A DNA stretch of 64,000 nucleotides from Emticicia aquatilis (lineage in GTDB: Bacteria; Bacteroidota; Bacteroidia; Cytophagales; Spirosomataceae), in the NCBI RefSeq assembly GCF_014644295.1, contig NZ_BMKK01000006.1:186001-250000 (forward strand). The letters are read 5' to 3'. Made by a program: the position numbers and the translations under genes. The notes under the pieces were generated by a model that saw only the letters and a list, made by a program, of their open reading frames with translations, ran no database searches and had not been told where the DNA came from. Shown here one piece after another: positions 1 through 7,901 of the stretch (the first letter of the stretch is position 1; each line of letters begins with the position of its first letter).

Positions 1-2
1 AA

Positions 3-296
3 ACGCAAATCGGAGATTTGAAGAAAGTGGGGAAGAATGCTTTGGTTATCGGAGGGGTGGTTCTAACGGCCTACGCTCTGACAGAATTACTTTTGCCTTC
101 GGCTAAACAAAAAATTTCGCTTGACCCTAAGCCAATCGTACAAGAAGAAGAAGACAACGACGAAGATTCTTTCGTATGGGCTGCTCTGAAAGGTGTTGCA
201 ACGTCGGTTTTGCTGACTATTGCAAAAAATAAACTTTTGGGAATTATAGATAATCTTACCACCGACGCAACCGAAAATGTCGAGACCAATTCTTGA
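3..296 (+). CDS. Small membrane-anchored protein, 5' end cut by window edge
   Basis: The reading frame is open to the left edge, so the start lies outside the window; the TTG at 18 is probably not the real start. A hydrophobic segment (LVIGGVVLTAYALTELLL) sits near the visible N-terminus, then an acidic stretch (QEEEDNDED) and a second moderately hydrophobic stretch (VATSVLLTIA). It looks like a small inner-membrane protein with a charged loop. I do not recognise the family. Its last 20 bases overlap the start of the next gene in another frame, so the two are probably co-transcribed and translationally coupled. Confidence 0.55.
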   Translation, partial: TQIGDLKKVGKNALVIGGVVLTAYALTELLLPSAKQKISLDPKPIVQEEEDNDEDSFVWAALKGVATSVLLTIAKNKLLGIIDNLTTDATENVETNS

Positions 297-1035
297 TAAA
301 ATAGTATCCAACAAGCAATTACAAAAGAAATCTTTGGCTGTTTTGCTCGACCCCGATAAAGTTGAGTTAAATTCTTTCGAGACTTTTTTATATGCTTGTG
401 CCGAAAACCGAGTAGATTATTTCTTGGTTGGCGGTAGCTTGATTACAAAAAACATCATGGGCGAAATGATTGTCGTCATTCGCCAAAAAACCAATATTCC
501 TGTCATTATTTTTCCAGGAAATAGCCTACACATTGAGCCAACGGCCGACGCTATTCTTTTACTGTCATTGATTTCTGGACGAAATCCCGATTATCTGATT
601 GGTCAGCACGTAATTGCTGCTCCACTGCTCAAACAAAGCGGTTTGGAGATTTTATCAACGGGCTATATGCTTATTGATAGCGGTCGCCAAACTACGGTTT
701 CTTATATCAGCAATACTACCCCGATTCCGCACGACAAAGCTGATATTGCAGTTTGTACGGCAATGGCGGGAGAAATGCTTGGTCAGAAATTGATTTATTT
801 GGATGGCGGAAGCGGAGCGATGTATCCTGTTTCGCCAAAAATGATTGAGAAAGTAAGCAAAAACGTGAGTTTACCGCTAATTGTTGGAGGAGGAATAAAT
901 TCGCCCGAAAAAGCTACCGCCGCTCTCGAAGCAGGAGCAGATATTATTGTGATTGGCAATGCCTTCGAGAAAAACCCTGCTTTACTTTCAGAAATTGCCG
1001 AAGCCGTTCAAACCTTTAATTTATCAATTGCTTGA
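277..1035 (+). CDS. pcrB: Geranylgeranylglyceryl/heptaprenylglyceryl phosphate synthase (PcrB/GGGPS family)
   Basis: Predicted TIM-barrel prenyltransferase joining a polyprenyl diphosphate to sn-glycerol-1-phosphate to make an ether-linked prenylglyceryl phosphate. Visible signatures run in family order: LLDPDK near the N-terminus, YFLVGGSLI, FPGNSLHIEPTADAILLLS, the central STGYMLIDSG region, YLDGGSGA, and the phosphate-binding VGGGINSPEKA plus GADIIVIGNAFE at the C-terminus. At 252 residues it has the normal length. Family knowledge: the Bacteroidota enzymes belong to GGGPS group II; the exact prenyl chain length and the physiological product cannot be read from sequence. It overlaps the upstream membrane gene by 20 bp and the downstream folK by 4 bp, so the three form an operon. 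Confidence 0.9.
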   Translation: MSRPILDKIVSNKQLQKKSLAVLLDPDKVELNSFETFLYACAENRVDYFLVGGSLITKNIMGEMIVVIRQKTNIPVIIFPGNSLHIEPTADAILLLSLISGRNPDYLIGQHVIAAPLLKQSGLEILSTGYMLIDSGRQTTVSYISNTTPIPHDKADIAVCTAMAGEMLGQKLIYLDGGSGAMYPVSPKMIEKVSKNVSLPLIVGGGINSPEKATAALEAGADIIVIGNAFEKNPALLSEIAEAVQTFNLSIA

Positions 1036-1523
1036 AACCCCATAAAATCTTTCTTGGCTTAGGTTCTAATTTAGGAAATCGAGAAGATAATCTCTCGACG
1101 GCACAAAAGTTAATTGAAGAAAAAGTTGGCAAAATTCGCTCGAAATCAAGTATTTATGAAACCGCTGCGTGGGGAATTACCGAACAAAATGCTTTTTTGA
1201 ACCAAGTTCTTGAAGTTGAAACCAAGTTTTCTCCAAGTGCAGTGCTTCATTTAGTGCTAAAAATTGAGAAAGATATGGGGCGAATTCGTGAAATCAAGTG
1301 GGGCGAACGAAGCATTGATATTGATATTTTGTACTACAACAACGAGATTATTTCTACCCAAAACCTCGCAGTTCCGCACCCATTTATTCAAGAACGAAAA
1401 TTTGTTTTAGTGCCACTTTGCGAAATCGCTCCAGCGTTTATTCACCCGAAGTTGAATCAGACAAATCTTGAATTACTCGAAAAATGTCGAGATTCGGGCG
1501 AGATAAAACAATATTGTCTGTGA
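1032..1523 (+). CDS. folK: 2-amino-4-hydroxy-6-hydroxymethyldihydropteridine diphosphokinase
   Basis: HPPK transfers pyrophosphate from ATP to 6-hydroxymethyl-dihydropterin in cytosolic folate synthesis. The 163-residue protein opens with GLGSNLGNRE, followed by YETAAWG and NAFLNQVLEVET, then the signature GRIREIKWGERSIDIDILYY with the paired Asp metal ligands, and the terminal VPHPFIQERKFVLVPLCEI block. The start is TTG at 1032, inside a TTGA overlap with the upstream stop; no ATG lies before the GLGSN motif, so coupled initiation is likely. The stop codon lies within a perfect 10-bp hairpin (1513-1536). Confidence 0.95.
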   Translation: MKPHKIFLGLGSNLGNREDNLSTAQKLIEEKVGKIRSKSSIYETAAWGITEQNAFLNQVLEVETKFSPSAVLHLVLKIEKDMGRIREIKWGERSIDIDILYYNNEIISTQNLAVPHPFIQERKFVLVPLCEIAPAFIHPKLNQTNLELLEKCRDSGEIKQYCL

Positions 1524-1536
1524 GGACACAGACAAT
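1513..1536. terminator. Hairpin over the folK stop codon (10-bp stem, 4-nt loop)
   Basis: A perfect inverted repeat, ATTGTCTGTG / CACAGACAAT, with an AGGA loop that includes part of the TGA stop of folK. No T-tract follows. It lies between folK (+) and the convergent methyltransferase gene (-), so it probably limits read-through or stabilises 3' ends. Confidence 0.6.
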
Positions 1537-1573
1537 GGCACAGGTGACTAAATATCAATTAAGTAAATATCTG

Positions 1574-1601
1574 TGGACTTATGGACTATTGACCATGGAC
1601 T
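1574..1601. repeat. Seven-nucleotide repeat array (TGGACTT/ATGGACT/ATTGACC type)
   Basis: Four consecutive heptamers: TGGACTT, ATGGACT, ATTGACC, ATGGACT. It is one member of a family of degenerate 7-nt arrays seen at several intergenic sites in this window. It lies in the 80-bp gap between folK and the convergent methyltransferase. Confidence 0.65.
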
Positions 1602-1603
1602 AC

Positions 1604-2347
1604 TTAATTCATAATGGCAGGTACTTTCTGAACCACAAAAATCATTCGGTCAGATTCCGCTACGTCGAAGGGTTGTAGGTCATAACTTCCATAAATTTCT
1701 TTGCAAGTCAATTCTGCCTTTCGGAAATAGTATCTAAAATCTTCACAAGTCAAAATCTTGACTCTCTCTTCAAAATGATGATGCTTATTTTCGTAGTCGA
1801 AATCAATATTTTTTACAATAAAACCATATTCGATTTTTTTTGTAATGACGAATTTTATGCCTTCAACTTCTTTTTCGTAGTATTTTGTTAAGTTTTTTAC
1901 GGCTTTGGCACTATTCATGTAATCGAGCACGAGTGTTCCGCCTGATTTTAAATTTTCGGCAACTGCTTTTATGGCTCGAAAATTGTCGTAGTTTTCTTCA
2001 AAATATCCAAAACTTGTAAATAAATTTAAGACAAAATCGAAAGAGTCAGCACGGAAAGTTTCACGCATATCATGCACAAAAAAATGCAAATTCTCACTGG
2101 CTGATTGATTAGCTGCTTTGATATTATTTTGAGATAAATCAATTCCAGTTACATCATAGCCCTTTGAATTTAGGTAAATAGCGTGACGGCCTTTTCCGCA
2201 GGCAAGGTCGAGAAAAGTATTATTTGGTGCAAAACCAAGCTGTTTTTCGAGATTATCAATGAGCATTTGAGCTTCTTCGTAGCTTCGGCTTTTATAAAGT
2301 TGATGATAAAAAGAAGTATCAAACCATTCTGCAAACCACTCTTTCAT
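1604..2347 (-). CDS. Class I SAM-dependent methyltransferase
   Basis: A 247-residue Rossmann-type methyltransferase. Motif I is clear: FLDLACGKGRHAIYLNSKGY followed by VTGIDLS (acidic end of strand 2), then FFVHDMRE and the strand-4 block FDFVLNLFTSFGYF. The N-terminus (MKEWFAEWFDTSFYHQLY) resembles a group of Bacteroidota methyltransferases of unknown substrate, so only the SAM-binding function is supported. A minus-strand promoter box lies at 2437-2444. It is transcribed away from the MORN-like gene and toward folK. Confidence 0.8.
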   Translation of the reverse strand: MKEWFAEWFDTSFYHQLYKSRSYEEAQMLIDNLEKQLGFAPNNTFLDLACGKGRHAIYLNSKGYDVTGIDLSQNNIKAANQSASENLHFFVHDMRETFRADSFDFVLNLFTSFGYFEENYDNFRAIKAVAENLKSGGTLVLDYMNSAKAVKNLTKYYEKEVEGIKFVITKKIEYGFIVKNIDFDYENKHHHFEERVKILTCEDFRYYFRKAELTCKEIYGSYDLQPFDVAESDRMIFVVQKVPAIMN

Positions 2348-2436
2348 TATCTTTATATCAATTTAGTACATTCGGAGTTGAGAGAAACTAAGCCCGAATT
2401 CAATTTTTTTTCAAATTTTCCGTTGTAAATAGAGTG

Positions 2437-2444
2437 CAAAATTA
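2437..2444 (-). promoter_or_regulatory. Bacteroidota -7 box (TAATTTTG) for the methyltransferase
   Basis: Read on the minus strand this is TAATTTTG, an exact match to the TAnnTTTG consensus for primary sigma in Bacteroidota. It sits about 90 bp before the methyltransferase ATG in the divergent gap. Confidence 0.5.
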
Positions 2445-2462
2445 CCATCATTATTATCGAAA

Positions 2463-3458
2463 ATGAAACTTTACCACAAAATATACCTATTAGCTTCGAT
2501 TTCATCATTTGTTCTGCTATCATTTTCAATGGCCGATGCCCAAACAAGTGATGCTGTACCAAAAGCAAAGCGTAAAGGAGATAAAGGTTATAAAAAAGAA
2601 ACGATTAAAGAAAAACTTGACAGACTTCCCGTTGGTGTGACCACACCAACGGCTTCGGCATCCTTGCCCGGAGGAAACAATATTTCGAGTGTTGATGATG
2701 CTAAAAAGTTTGCAACCGAAACGTTACCCGATTTAGGTCTAAAGCTCAAAAAGACCATAAAAGATGTAAAAAAGGAGATTAAAGGCTTGAAAAAGGAATT
2801 TAATGGCCGTGATTACGAAGGAATTAAGGTTGAAAAACAATTAATCAGACAGGGAACTGGCAATAATCTGACCTTTTTAGAGTTTTATACGCTCAAAGAA
2901 TTTACGCAACCAAATCCGTATAACAGACACTTATTTTGGTACGACCGCAAAGCCAATAGAATTGTGGAAGGTATCGGGCGAGACAGAGCTACGAATGATT
3001 TAATGCACGGACCGTATAAAAAATATTTGGGCGATTTGGTGGTTGAAGAAGGCTGGTATTATCTCGGAGCAAAAGATGGGCGTTGGGAATTATACGATAA
3101 AAATTACAATTTGCTGAATAAAGAATACTACGAACGAGGTTTCTACCAAGATTCTGAAATAAGTTACTACGACGAAAGCAAAACAAAAATCAAAGAAGTA
3201 AAACCCAAACTCTACGGAAAAGTAACAGGCGAATACCTAACATTTAATGAAAGCGGAACATTGGCCGAGCAAGGCATGATGGACGATAGCGTAAAAGTTG
3301 GTCGTTGGATTGAATATTACCCAACAGGCAACCGCCGCAAGAAAGAAACTCAGTACGGGAAAGATTGCTACGATAACGGCTTTGAATCGTACGTAGTTTA
3401 TGAATACGACGAAAAAGGGAAAATCACTTTTGAATCTCCAAAAATTAAGAAGAACTAA
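2463..3458 (+). CDS. Secreted MORN-like repeat protein
   Basis: 331 residues. The N-terminus (MKLYHKIYLLASISSFVLLSF, cleavage near ADA-QT) is a Sec signal peptide. A basic, lysine-rich linker follows (KAKRKGDKGYKKE), then a conserved-looking central domain. The C-terminal half carries tandem units with the pattern G-x-W-x-x-Y-D/Y (KDGRWELYDKNYN, VTGEYLTFNESG, KVGRWIEYYPTGN), typical of the MORN-variant/YwqK-type repeat superfamily. Proteins of this type are common in Bacteroidota; their function is unknown, and the 'antitoxin' label sometimes attached to YwqK is not supported here because no toxin gene is adjacent. Single-gene transcription unit followed by a heptamer array. Confidence 0.7.
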   Translation: MKLYHKIYLLASISSFVLLSFSMADAQTSDAVPKAKRKGDKGYKKETIKEKLDRLPVGVTTPTASASLPGGNNISSVDDAKKFATETLPDLGLKLKKTIKDVKKEIKGLKKEFNGRDYEGIKVEKQLIRQGTGNNLTFLEFYTLKEFTQPNPYNRHLFWYDRKANRIVEGIGRDRATNDLMHGPYKKYLGDLVVEEGWYYLGAKDGRWELYDKNYNLLNKEYYERGFYQDSEISYYDESKTKIKEVKPKLYGKVTGEYLTFNESGTLAEQGMMDDSVKVGRWIEYYPTGNRRKKETQYGKDCYDNGFESYVVYEYDEKGKITFESPKIKKN

Positions 3459-3464
3459 GTTTTA

Positions 3465-3492
3465 GTCAACCGACAACGGTAAACTGTCAACA
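3465..3492. repeat. Seven-nucleotide repeat array (GTCAACC/GACAACG type)
   Basis: Heptamers GTCAACC, GACAACG, GTAAACT, GTCAACA in register, starting 7 bp after the stop of the MORN-like gene. Same sequence family (reverse orientation) as the arrays near 1.6, 49.5 and 55.4 kb. Confidence 0.6.
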
Positions 3493-3552
3493 GAAATTTC
3501 TTTAATTTCAGAAAACAGTTGTGTCAAAATTAGTTTTTTTTATTTTTTTCTT

Positions 3553-3560
3553 TAATTTTG
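3553..3560 (+). promoter_or_regulatory. Bacteroidota -7 box (TAATTTTG) for aat
   Basis: Exact TAnnTTTG match 25 bp before the ATG at 3585. It contains the TTG at 3558 that could be mistaken for a start, so it decides the start of aat in favour of the ATG. Confidence 0.6.
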
Positions 3561-3584
3561 TTAGCATATAGCTACAACTATTTA

Positions 3585-4202
3585 ATGACAAAACTTACGC
3601 CTGACGACTTAATTTATGGCTATATAAATGGTATTTTCCCGATGGCAGATTCGGACGGGACGCTTTATTGGTATTCGCCCGACCCTCGTGCTATCATTCC
3701 GATTGATACCTACAAACCACCAAAATCGCTTCGTCCTGTACTCAACAAAAACTATTTTGAGATTCGCTTTAATCATAATTTTGAGGGGGTCATGCGTGGC
3801 TGTGCCGTTGCTCGAAGTGATTCGGACGATACTTGGATTTCAGAAGAAATCATTGATGCTTATACTGGCCTAAATGGTATGGGGCTGGCTCATAGTGTAG
3901 AGGCTTATTTAGATAACGAACTCGTTGGAGGGCTTTATGGCGTTTCTATCGGAGCAGCGTTTTTTGGTGAATCAATGTTTTATACCCAGCCTAATGCCTC
4001 AAAAGTGGCTTTTCATTATTTAATTCAGACCCTTCGCCAACAAGGATTCGAATTACTTGATACTCAATTCATTAACGATAATGTAAGGCGTTTTGGTGCT
4101 ATCGAAATTCCAAAATTTCAGTACCTCAACTTGCTCCGACAAGCCACTGCAAAAAAAGCCCGCTTTACTGAACTCGAAATCGAACATTTGTTTAATAGAT
4201 AA
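3585..4202 (+). CDS. aat: Leucyl/phenylalanyl-tRNA--protein transferase
   Basis: Aat adds Leu or Phe from aminoacyl-tRNA to proteins with N-terminal Arg or Lys, marking them for ClpS/ClpAP (bacterial N-degron pathway). With ATG at 3585 it has 205 residues, normal for the family. Signatures: the N-terminal LTPDDLIYGYINGIFPMAD, the WYSPDPRAIIPI block, WISEEIIDAY, HSVEAY followed by GGLYGVSIGAAFFGESMF, and LLDTQFINDNVRRFGAIEIP. A frame extension to TTG at 3558 would place the start inside the promoter box, so it was not used. A large nested palindrome follows the stop. Confidence 0.95.
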   Translation: MTKLTPDDLIYGYINGIFPMADSDGTLYWYSPDPRAIIPIDTYKPPKSLRPVLNKNYFEIRFNHNFEGVMRGCAVARSDSDDTWISEEIIDAYTGLNGMGLAHSVEAYLDNELVGGLYGVSIGAAFFGESMFYTQPNASKVAFHYLIQTLRQQGFELLDTQFINDNVRRFGAIEIPKFQYLNLLRQATAKKARFTELEIEHLFNR

Positions 4203-4218
4203 CAATTATTCAAATCTA

Positions 4219-4374
4219 TAGTCCGTAGGACTTTCATATTGGTAGCATAAAATCGAAAAAGTATAATTAGAATGCCGTAGGTATTCAACAAATAGGCGGT
4301 TTAGTTGAATACCTACGGCATTCTGATAGTTAACCCAATGATTGTTTCTACCAATATGAAAGTCCTACGGACTA
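4219..4374. repeat. Nested double palindrome (27-bp outer and 21-bp inner arms, both perfect)
   Basis: Outer arms 4219-4245 and 4348-4374 are exact reverse complements (TAGTCCGTAGGACTTTC at the left end). Inner arms 4269-4289 and 4304-4324 are also exact reverse complements (AGAATGCCGTAGGTATTC at the left end) around a 14-nt loop. The outer arm starts with its own small palindrome GTCC-GTA-GGAC, so cruciform or clover-like folds are possible. It fills the gap between convergent aat and dsbD, carries no coding sequence, and has the look of a non-autonomous REP/BIME-like or MITE-like element. Confidence 0.85.
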
Positions 4375-4429
4375 AAACCAGTTATTACTCCTCAATAATT
4401 TAATTGGAAAAATATCTAATAAAACATAA

Positions 4430-4466
4430 AAAAGCCTCAGCATTTATTGAAAATACTAAGGCTTTT
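4430..4466. terminator. Intrinsic terminator downstream of dsbD (likely bidirectional)
   Basis: AAAAGCCT ... AGGCTTTT inverted repeat flanked by A-rich and T-rich ends, 19 bp beyond the dsbD stop on the minus strand. Symmetric A/T tracts allow function in both directions. Confidence 0.7.
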
Positions 4467-4485
4467 CTAACTTGTTAGATATAAA

Positions 4486-5871
4486 TCAAGGCTTTTTATA
4501 ATTGCTGATTCCTTCGTCCAGAAACTTCAAAAATTCTTCTTTTGAAGTATAGCCAATTGGCTGCTTTACAATCAGTTTTCCGTTAGAATCTTCAATAACG
4601 TAGTACGGTTGAGCATTGTTGTTGTATTTTACAATTTCTAAATCCATATTTTTATCCCCTACTGTTACTTTCAATTCATCATCATATTTTGATGTATATT
4701 GTTTTTCTTTTGGAAGTTCCTTTTTGTCATCAACATACAAAGAAGCTATCACGAAATCATTTTTAAGTTTTTCTAAAACTTCGGGTTTTGGCCAAACATT
4801 TTCTTCCATCTTACGACAATTCGCACAAGCGTAGCCTGTAAAATCTATGAACAACGGCTTGCCAACTTCTTTCGAGTATGCAAGGGCATCATCATAATCA
4901 TAGAATCCTTTCAATTCGTGCGGTAAATCTCTGAGTTTAGAGCCATCCGCAACTGTTGTAGCGATTGTTTTAGGTGGTAATAGCCCCGATAATAAACTTA
5001 GTTCTTTTCCGTGCGAAACTCCAGGAATCATATACGCCGCAAATGCAAGGAATAAAGTTCCGAAAACTACTCTTGGAATGTTATATTTCTTCACTTTACT
5101 ATCTTTCGGAAGGCGAAGGATACCTAAAATATATAGTCCGATGGCAGCAAAAATGATTATCCAGATAACCAAGAAAGTGTTTCGAGAAATATAGTTGAAA
5201 TGATACGTAAGGTCGATATTACTTAAAAATTTAAGTGCTAAAGCAAACTCCAAAATTCCGAAAACGGCTTTCATTTCGTTCATCCAACCACCAGATTTCG
5301 GCAAACTTTTGAGCCACTGCGGAAACATCGCCAACGAAGTAAACACAATTCCAAATGGCAATCCGAAAGCCAACATTCCCCAAAGTGGTCGCCAAACCTC
5401 GCCTTTTGCCGCCATAATCAACAATGAGCCAACAAACGGGGCTGTACAAGAAAACGATACCACAACGAGTGTAAGAGCCATGAAGAAAATACCGACAAGT
5501 CCGCCTTTTTCTGACATTCTATCAATATTATTGACAACATTATGTGGCAGAACGATTTCAAAAGCCCCCAAAAGGGAAATTCCAAAAATGATAAAAATGA
5601 CAAAAAATATAAGATTTGGAATCCAGTGAGTACTTATGAAGTTGAGAAATGGAGCTCCGAAAACGGTTGCTACTAAACCTATTAGTCCGAAAACGAACAT
5701 GATAGAAAGTCCATAAAAAGTAGCTTTACGAGTTCCTTGCGATTGTTTCGTGAAGAAACTGACCGTCATGGGCATAATTGGATAAATACAAGGCATAAAA
5801 ATTGACGCAAAACCCGCCAAAAATGCCGTTAAGAGAAAACCGAGAAGTGATGTACTTTCTTGCATGAGCAA
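4486..5871 (-). CDS. dsbD: DsbD-type thiol:disulfide reductase (CcdA-like membrane domain plus thioredoxin domain)
   Basis: Carries reducing equivalents from cytosolic thioredoxin across the inner membrane to periplasmic partners. The 461-residue protein starts directly with the membrane domain: the FMPCIYPIMP motif (Cys28) and the second redox Cys in VVSFSCTAPF (Cys142) are both present, with about eight membrane helices to residue ~285. A C-terminal thioredoxin-like domain carries FIDFTGYACANCRK (Cys349/Cys352) and ends near residue 455. The N-terminal periplasmic DsbD-alpha immunoglobulin-like domain of classical DsbD is missing; an in-frame extension is not visible upstream. Either a short form or the alpha domain is encoded elsewhere. 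A stand-alone gene between hupE-like and the convergent aat. Confidence 0.85.
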   Translation of the reverse strand: MLMQESTSLLGFLLTAFLAGFASIFMPCIYPIMPMTVSFFTKQSQGTRKATFYGLSIMFVFGLIGLVATVFGAPFLNFISTHWIPNLIFFVIFIIFGISLLGAFEIVLPHNVVNNIDRMSEKGGLVGIFFMALTLVVVSFSCTAPFVGSLLIMAAKGEVWRPLWGMLAFGLPFGIVFTSLAMFPQWLKSLPKSGGWMNEMKAVFGILEFALALKFLSNIDLTYHFNYISRNTFLVIWIIIFAAIGLYILGILRLPKDSKVKKYNIPRVVFGTLFLAFAAYMIPGVSHGKELSLLSGLLPPKTIATTVADGSKLRDLPHELKGFYDYDDALAYSKEVGKPLFIDFTGYACANCRKMEENVWPKPEVLEKLKNDFVIASLYVDDKKELPKEKQYTSKYDDELKVTVGDKNMDLEIVKYNNNAQPYYVIEDSNGKLIVKQPIGYTSKEEFLKFLDEGISNYKKP

Positions 5872-5929
5872 TAAAAAATAGTGATTACGTTATTTATAAC
5901 ACAAAATCTGTGCAAAAGTGCTGACGAAC

Positions 5930-5957
5930 AATTAAGAATGTAGAATTAAGAATATAA
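5930..5957. repeat. Seven-nucleotide repeat array (AATTAAG/AATGTAG type)
   Basis: Heptamers AATTAAG, AATGTAG, AATTAAG, AATATAA in register within the 133-bp gap between the dsbD start and the hupE-like stop. Different sequence from the GTTGACT arrays but the same 7-nt period. Confidence 0.6.
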
Positions 5958-6004
5958 GTACCTGATAATAAGCACCTTAAAAGACTATCAAATTTATTTC
6001 TCCT

Positions 6005-6598
6005 TTAAAAATACCATTTTTCGGTCATGAGTTTGAAGGCTACTCCAGCCACAAAAGCAGATAAAATAAGATTCCAAGAGTGTTTTTTAATCTTGAAGCC
6101 ATCCAAAACCAAAAACGAAAGCGTAATCGCAACTGCCACAATGAGCAACTGCCCAAATTCGAGACCAATATTGAATGCTAATAATTGCACAACAATATTT
6201 TCGTTTTTTCCGAGAAGACTTTTCAGATAATTAGAAAAACCCATGCCGTGAATAAGACCAAACATCATGGCGAAAAAATAACGCACTCTCGAAAACTCTT
6301 CGGGGTCAAGAACGCTTTCGGTACTTCGGTGAAAGAAATTTGAAATACAAGTGAGTATAATCGTAACGGGAATCAAGAACTCAATTAAATCGGTGCTGTA
6401 ATCGATAAGTTCGAGAGCGGCCAACGCCAGCGTAATCGAATGCCCAATCGTAAAGGCCGTAACAAGATATAATATTTTTTGCCAGTCGGTAATTCTATAA
6501 ATCGCACAAAGAGCCACTACAAACAAAATGTGGTCGTAGCCATTTATATCGGTAATATGCTGATAACCAAGCTGTAAATAAATAAAAAACTCGCTCAT
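6005..6598 (-). CDS. HupE/UreJ family membrane protein
   Basis: 197 residues, about six membrane helices. Family hallmarks are visible: GYDHILFVVALCAIY in helix 1 region, TAFTIGHSITLALAAL, the central GLIHGMGFSNYL, and LAFNIGLEFGQLLIVA. HupE/UreJ proteins are known or proposed nickel/cobalt permeases; the conserved His and Asp residues that would bind metal (DHILF, GHS, IHG) are kept. No hydrogenase or urease genes are in the window, so the substrate here is uncertain. It may share a transcript with dsbD downstream (133 bp gap). Confidence 0.8.
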   Translation of the reverse strand: MSEFFIYLQLGYQHITDINGYDHILFVVALCAIYRITDWQKILYLVTAFTIGHSITLALAALELIDYSTDLIEFLIPVTIILTCISNFFHRSTESVLDPEEFSRVRYFFAMMFGLIHGMGFSNYLKSLLGKNENIVVQLLAFNIGLEFGQLLIVAVAITLSFLVLDGFKIKKHSWNLILSAFVAGVAFKLMTEKWYF

Positions 6599-6717
6599 GA
6601 TAGGGTTAGGTCATTATTTGAATCAACTCAAAAAGCAGTTGTTTTAATAGGATTTATCCAACAAAATTATAATATTTGTATTGATTGACTAAATTTACAA
6701 CGAAAAATCAGTAAACC

Positions 6718-7830
6718 ATGAGCATCAGAAAAAAAATCGGTTTTGCATGGGGCTACTCGTTTATCGCCTTCTTTCTTTTGGGCTATTATTATATCAGTCC
6801 CAATTGGACATTTTTTGTATTTATCTACGCCTATGGTTTGATTCCGATTCTTGACGAAATCGTAAGTCGAGACTCCCAAAACGCCAGCACCGAAGAATAC
6901 GAAAAACTTCTCAATGACCGCTATTTCGACGTTTTGGTCTATTCTCACGTCTATATTCAATATTTTATGCTTTTGTGGGGGTGTTATGTCCTTACGCACG
7001 ATGACCTCACTTGGTATCAAATTTTCGGTCTGATGCTTAGCCAAGGCGTTTATGCTTCTACCATCATCAACGTTGCTCACGAATTAGGCCACCGTAAAAG
7101 TGCAATTGCACAATTCCATGCCCGTGCCGCCTTGATTTCGGTTTGCTACATGCACTTCTTTGTTGAGCATAATCGTGGGCATCACACGCACGTAGCAACG
7201 CCCCTCGACCCCGCAACCGCTCGCAAAAACCAAACCGTTTTTGCTTTTTGGAAGCAAAGTATCGTTGGAGGTTTCAGAAGTGCGTGGAATATTGAGAAAA
7301 AGCTTCTTCAAAAAGAAGACAAACCGATTTGGAGCATTAATAATGAAATGATTTGGTCGGTTATATTGCCCATTCTTCTTTGCTATGTACTTGCAGTTTC
7401 ATTCAGTAAATCACAAGCAATTACGTGGATAGTCCCAACATTTTTTGCGGTGCAGAGCATAATTGCGATTTTATCTTTGGAATGTGTAAATTATATTGAG
7501 CATTATGGAATTTTGCGGAAACAGCTCGAAAATGGACGCTATGAGAAAGTAAATCCGCTTCATTCGTGGAATGCTAATCATTTTTATAGTAATCTGCTGC
7601 TTTTTCATCTGCAACGGCACTCCGACCATCATGCTTATGCAGCACGGCCGTACCAAGTACTTCGACATTTCGACGAAAGCCCTCAGCTACCTTTTGGTTA
7701 TACTATGATGATTTTGATGTCGCTCGTGCCACCCATTTGGTTTAGGGTAATGAATAAACGCTTAGAGAAATGGCAAAAAAACAGCGTTGATACCGAGCAT
7801 ATTATGAAAGTAGTAAAGCAGTTTGCTTAA
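6718..7830 (+). CDS. AlkB-type membrane fatty-alkane/alkyl monooxygenase (di-iron)
   Basis: 370-residue integral-membrane non-haem di-iron hydroxylase. All histidine boxes of the AlkB group are visible: HELGHR (residues ~121-126), HNRGHHTH (~151-158) and LQRHSDHH (~298-305), together with the NYIEHYG box (~260-266) between them. Several hydrophobic segments precede the first box (about residues 10-60 and 75-115). AlkB enzymes oxidise terminal methyl groups using rubredoxin electrons; no rubredoxin gene is adjacent, so partner and substrate (alkane, fatty acid or other) are open. The gene is divergent from hupE-like and ends 21 bp before a hairpin of the three-copy family. Confidence 0.85.
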   Translation: MSIRKKIGFAWGYSFIAFFLLGYYYISPNWTFFVFIYAYGLIPILDEIVSRDSQNASTEEYEKLLNDRYFDVLVYSHVYIQYFMLLWGCYVLTHDDLTWYQIFGLMLSQGVYASTIINVAHELGHRKSAIAQFHARAALISVCYMHFFVEHNRGHHTHVATPLDPATARKNQTVFAFWKQSIVGGFRSAWNIEKKLLQKEDKPIWSINNEMIWSVILPILLCYVLAVSFSKSQAITWIVPTFFAVQSIIAILSLECVNYIEHYGILRKQLENGRYEKVNPLHSWNANHFYSNLLLFHLQRHSDHHAYAARPYQVLRHFDESPQLPFGYTMMILMSLVPPIWFRVMNKRLEKWQKNSVDTEHIMKVVKQFA

Positions 7831-7850
7831 AAACGAGAGCTTATCATTTG

Positions 7851-7883
7851 AACGTCGGCATGGCTTCGAGCCATGCCGACGTA
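7851..7883. repeat. REP-like hairpin, copy 1 of 3 (15-bp stem, 3-nt loop)
   Basis: AACGTCGGCATGGCT - TCG - AGCCATGCCGACGTA; only the outermost pair is mismatched. It has the same architecture and a closely related sequence to the hairpins at 12103-12135 and 59763-59795. It lies between the convergent alkB-like and prfB genes and has no T-tract. Confidence 0.8.
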
Positions 7884-7901
7884 GGTCTGAACCACTAAAT
7901 A

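Noticed and set aside
2463-3458. MORN-like protein as a toxin-antitoxin antitoxin
   Set aside because: There is a signal peptide and no toxin partner; the YwqK label rests on repeats only.
3558-3584. TTG at 3558 as start of aat
   Set aside because: It lies within the TAATTTTG promoter box; ATG at 3585 gives the family N-terminus.
5309-5629. Open frame opposite dsbD
   Set aside because: Shadow of a highly hydrophobic gene in the antisense frame; no family signature or promoter.
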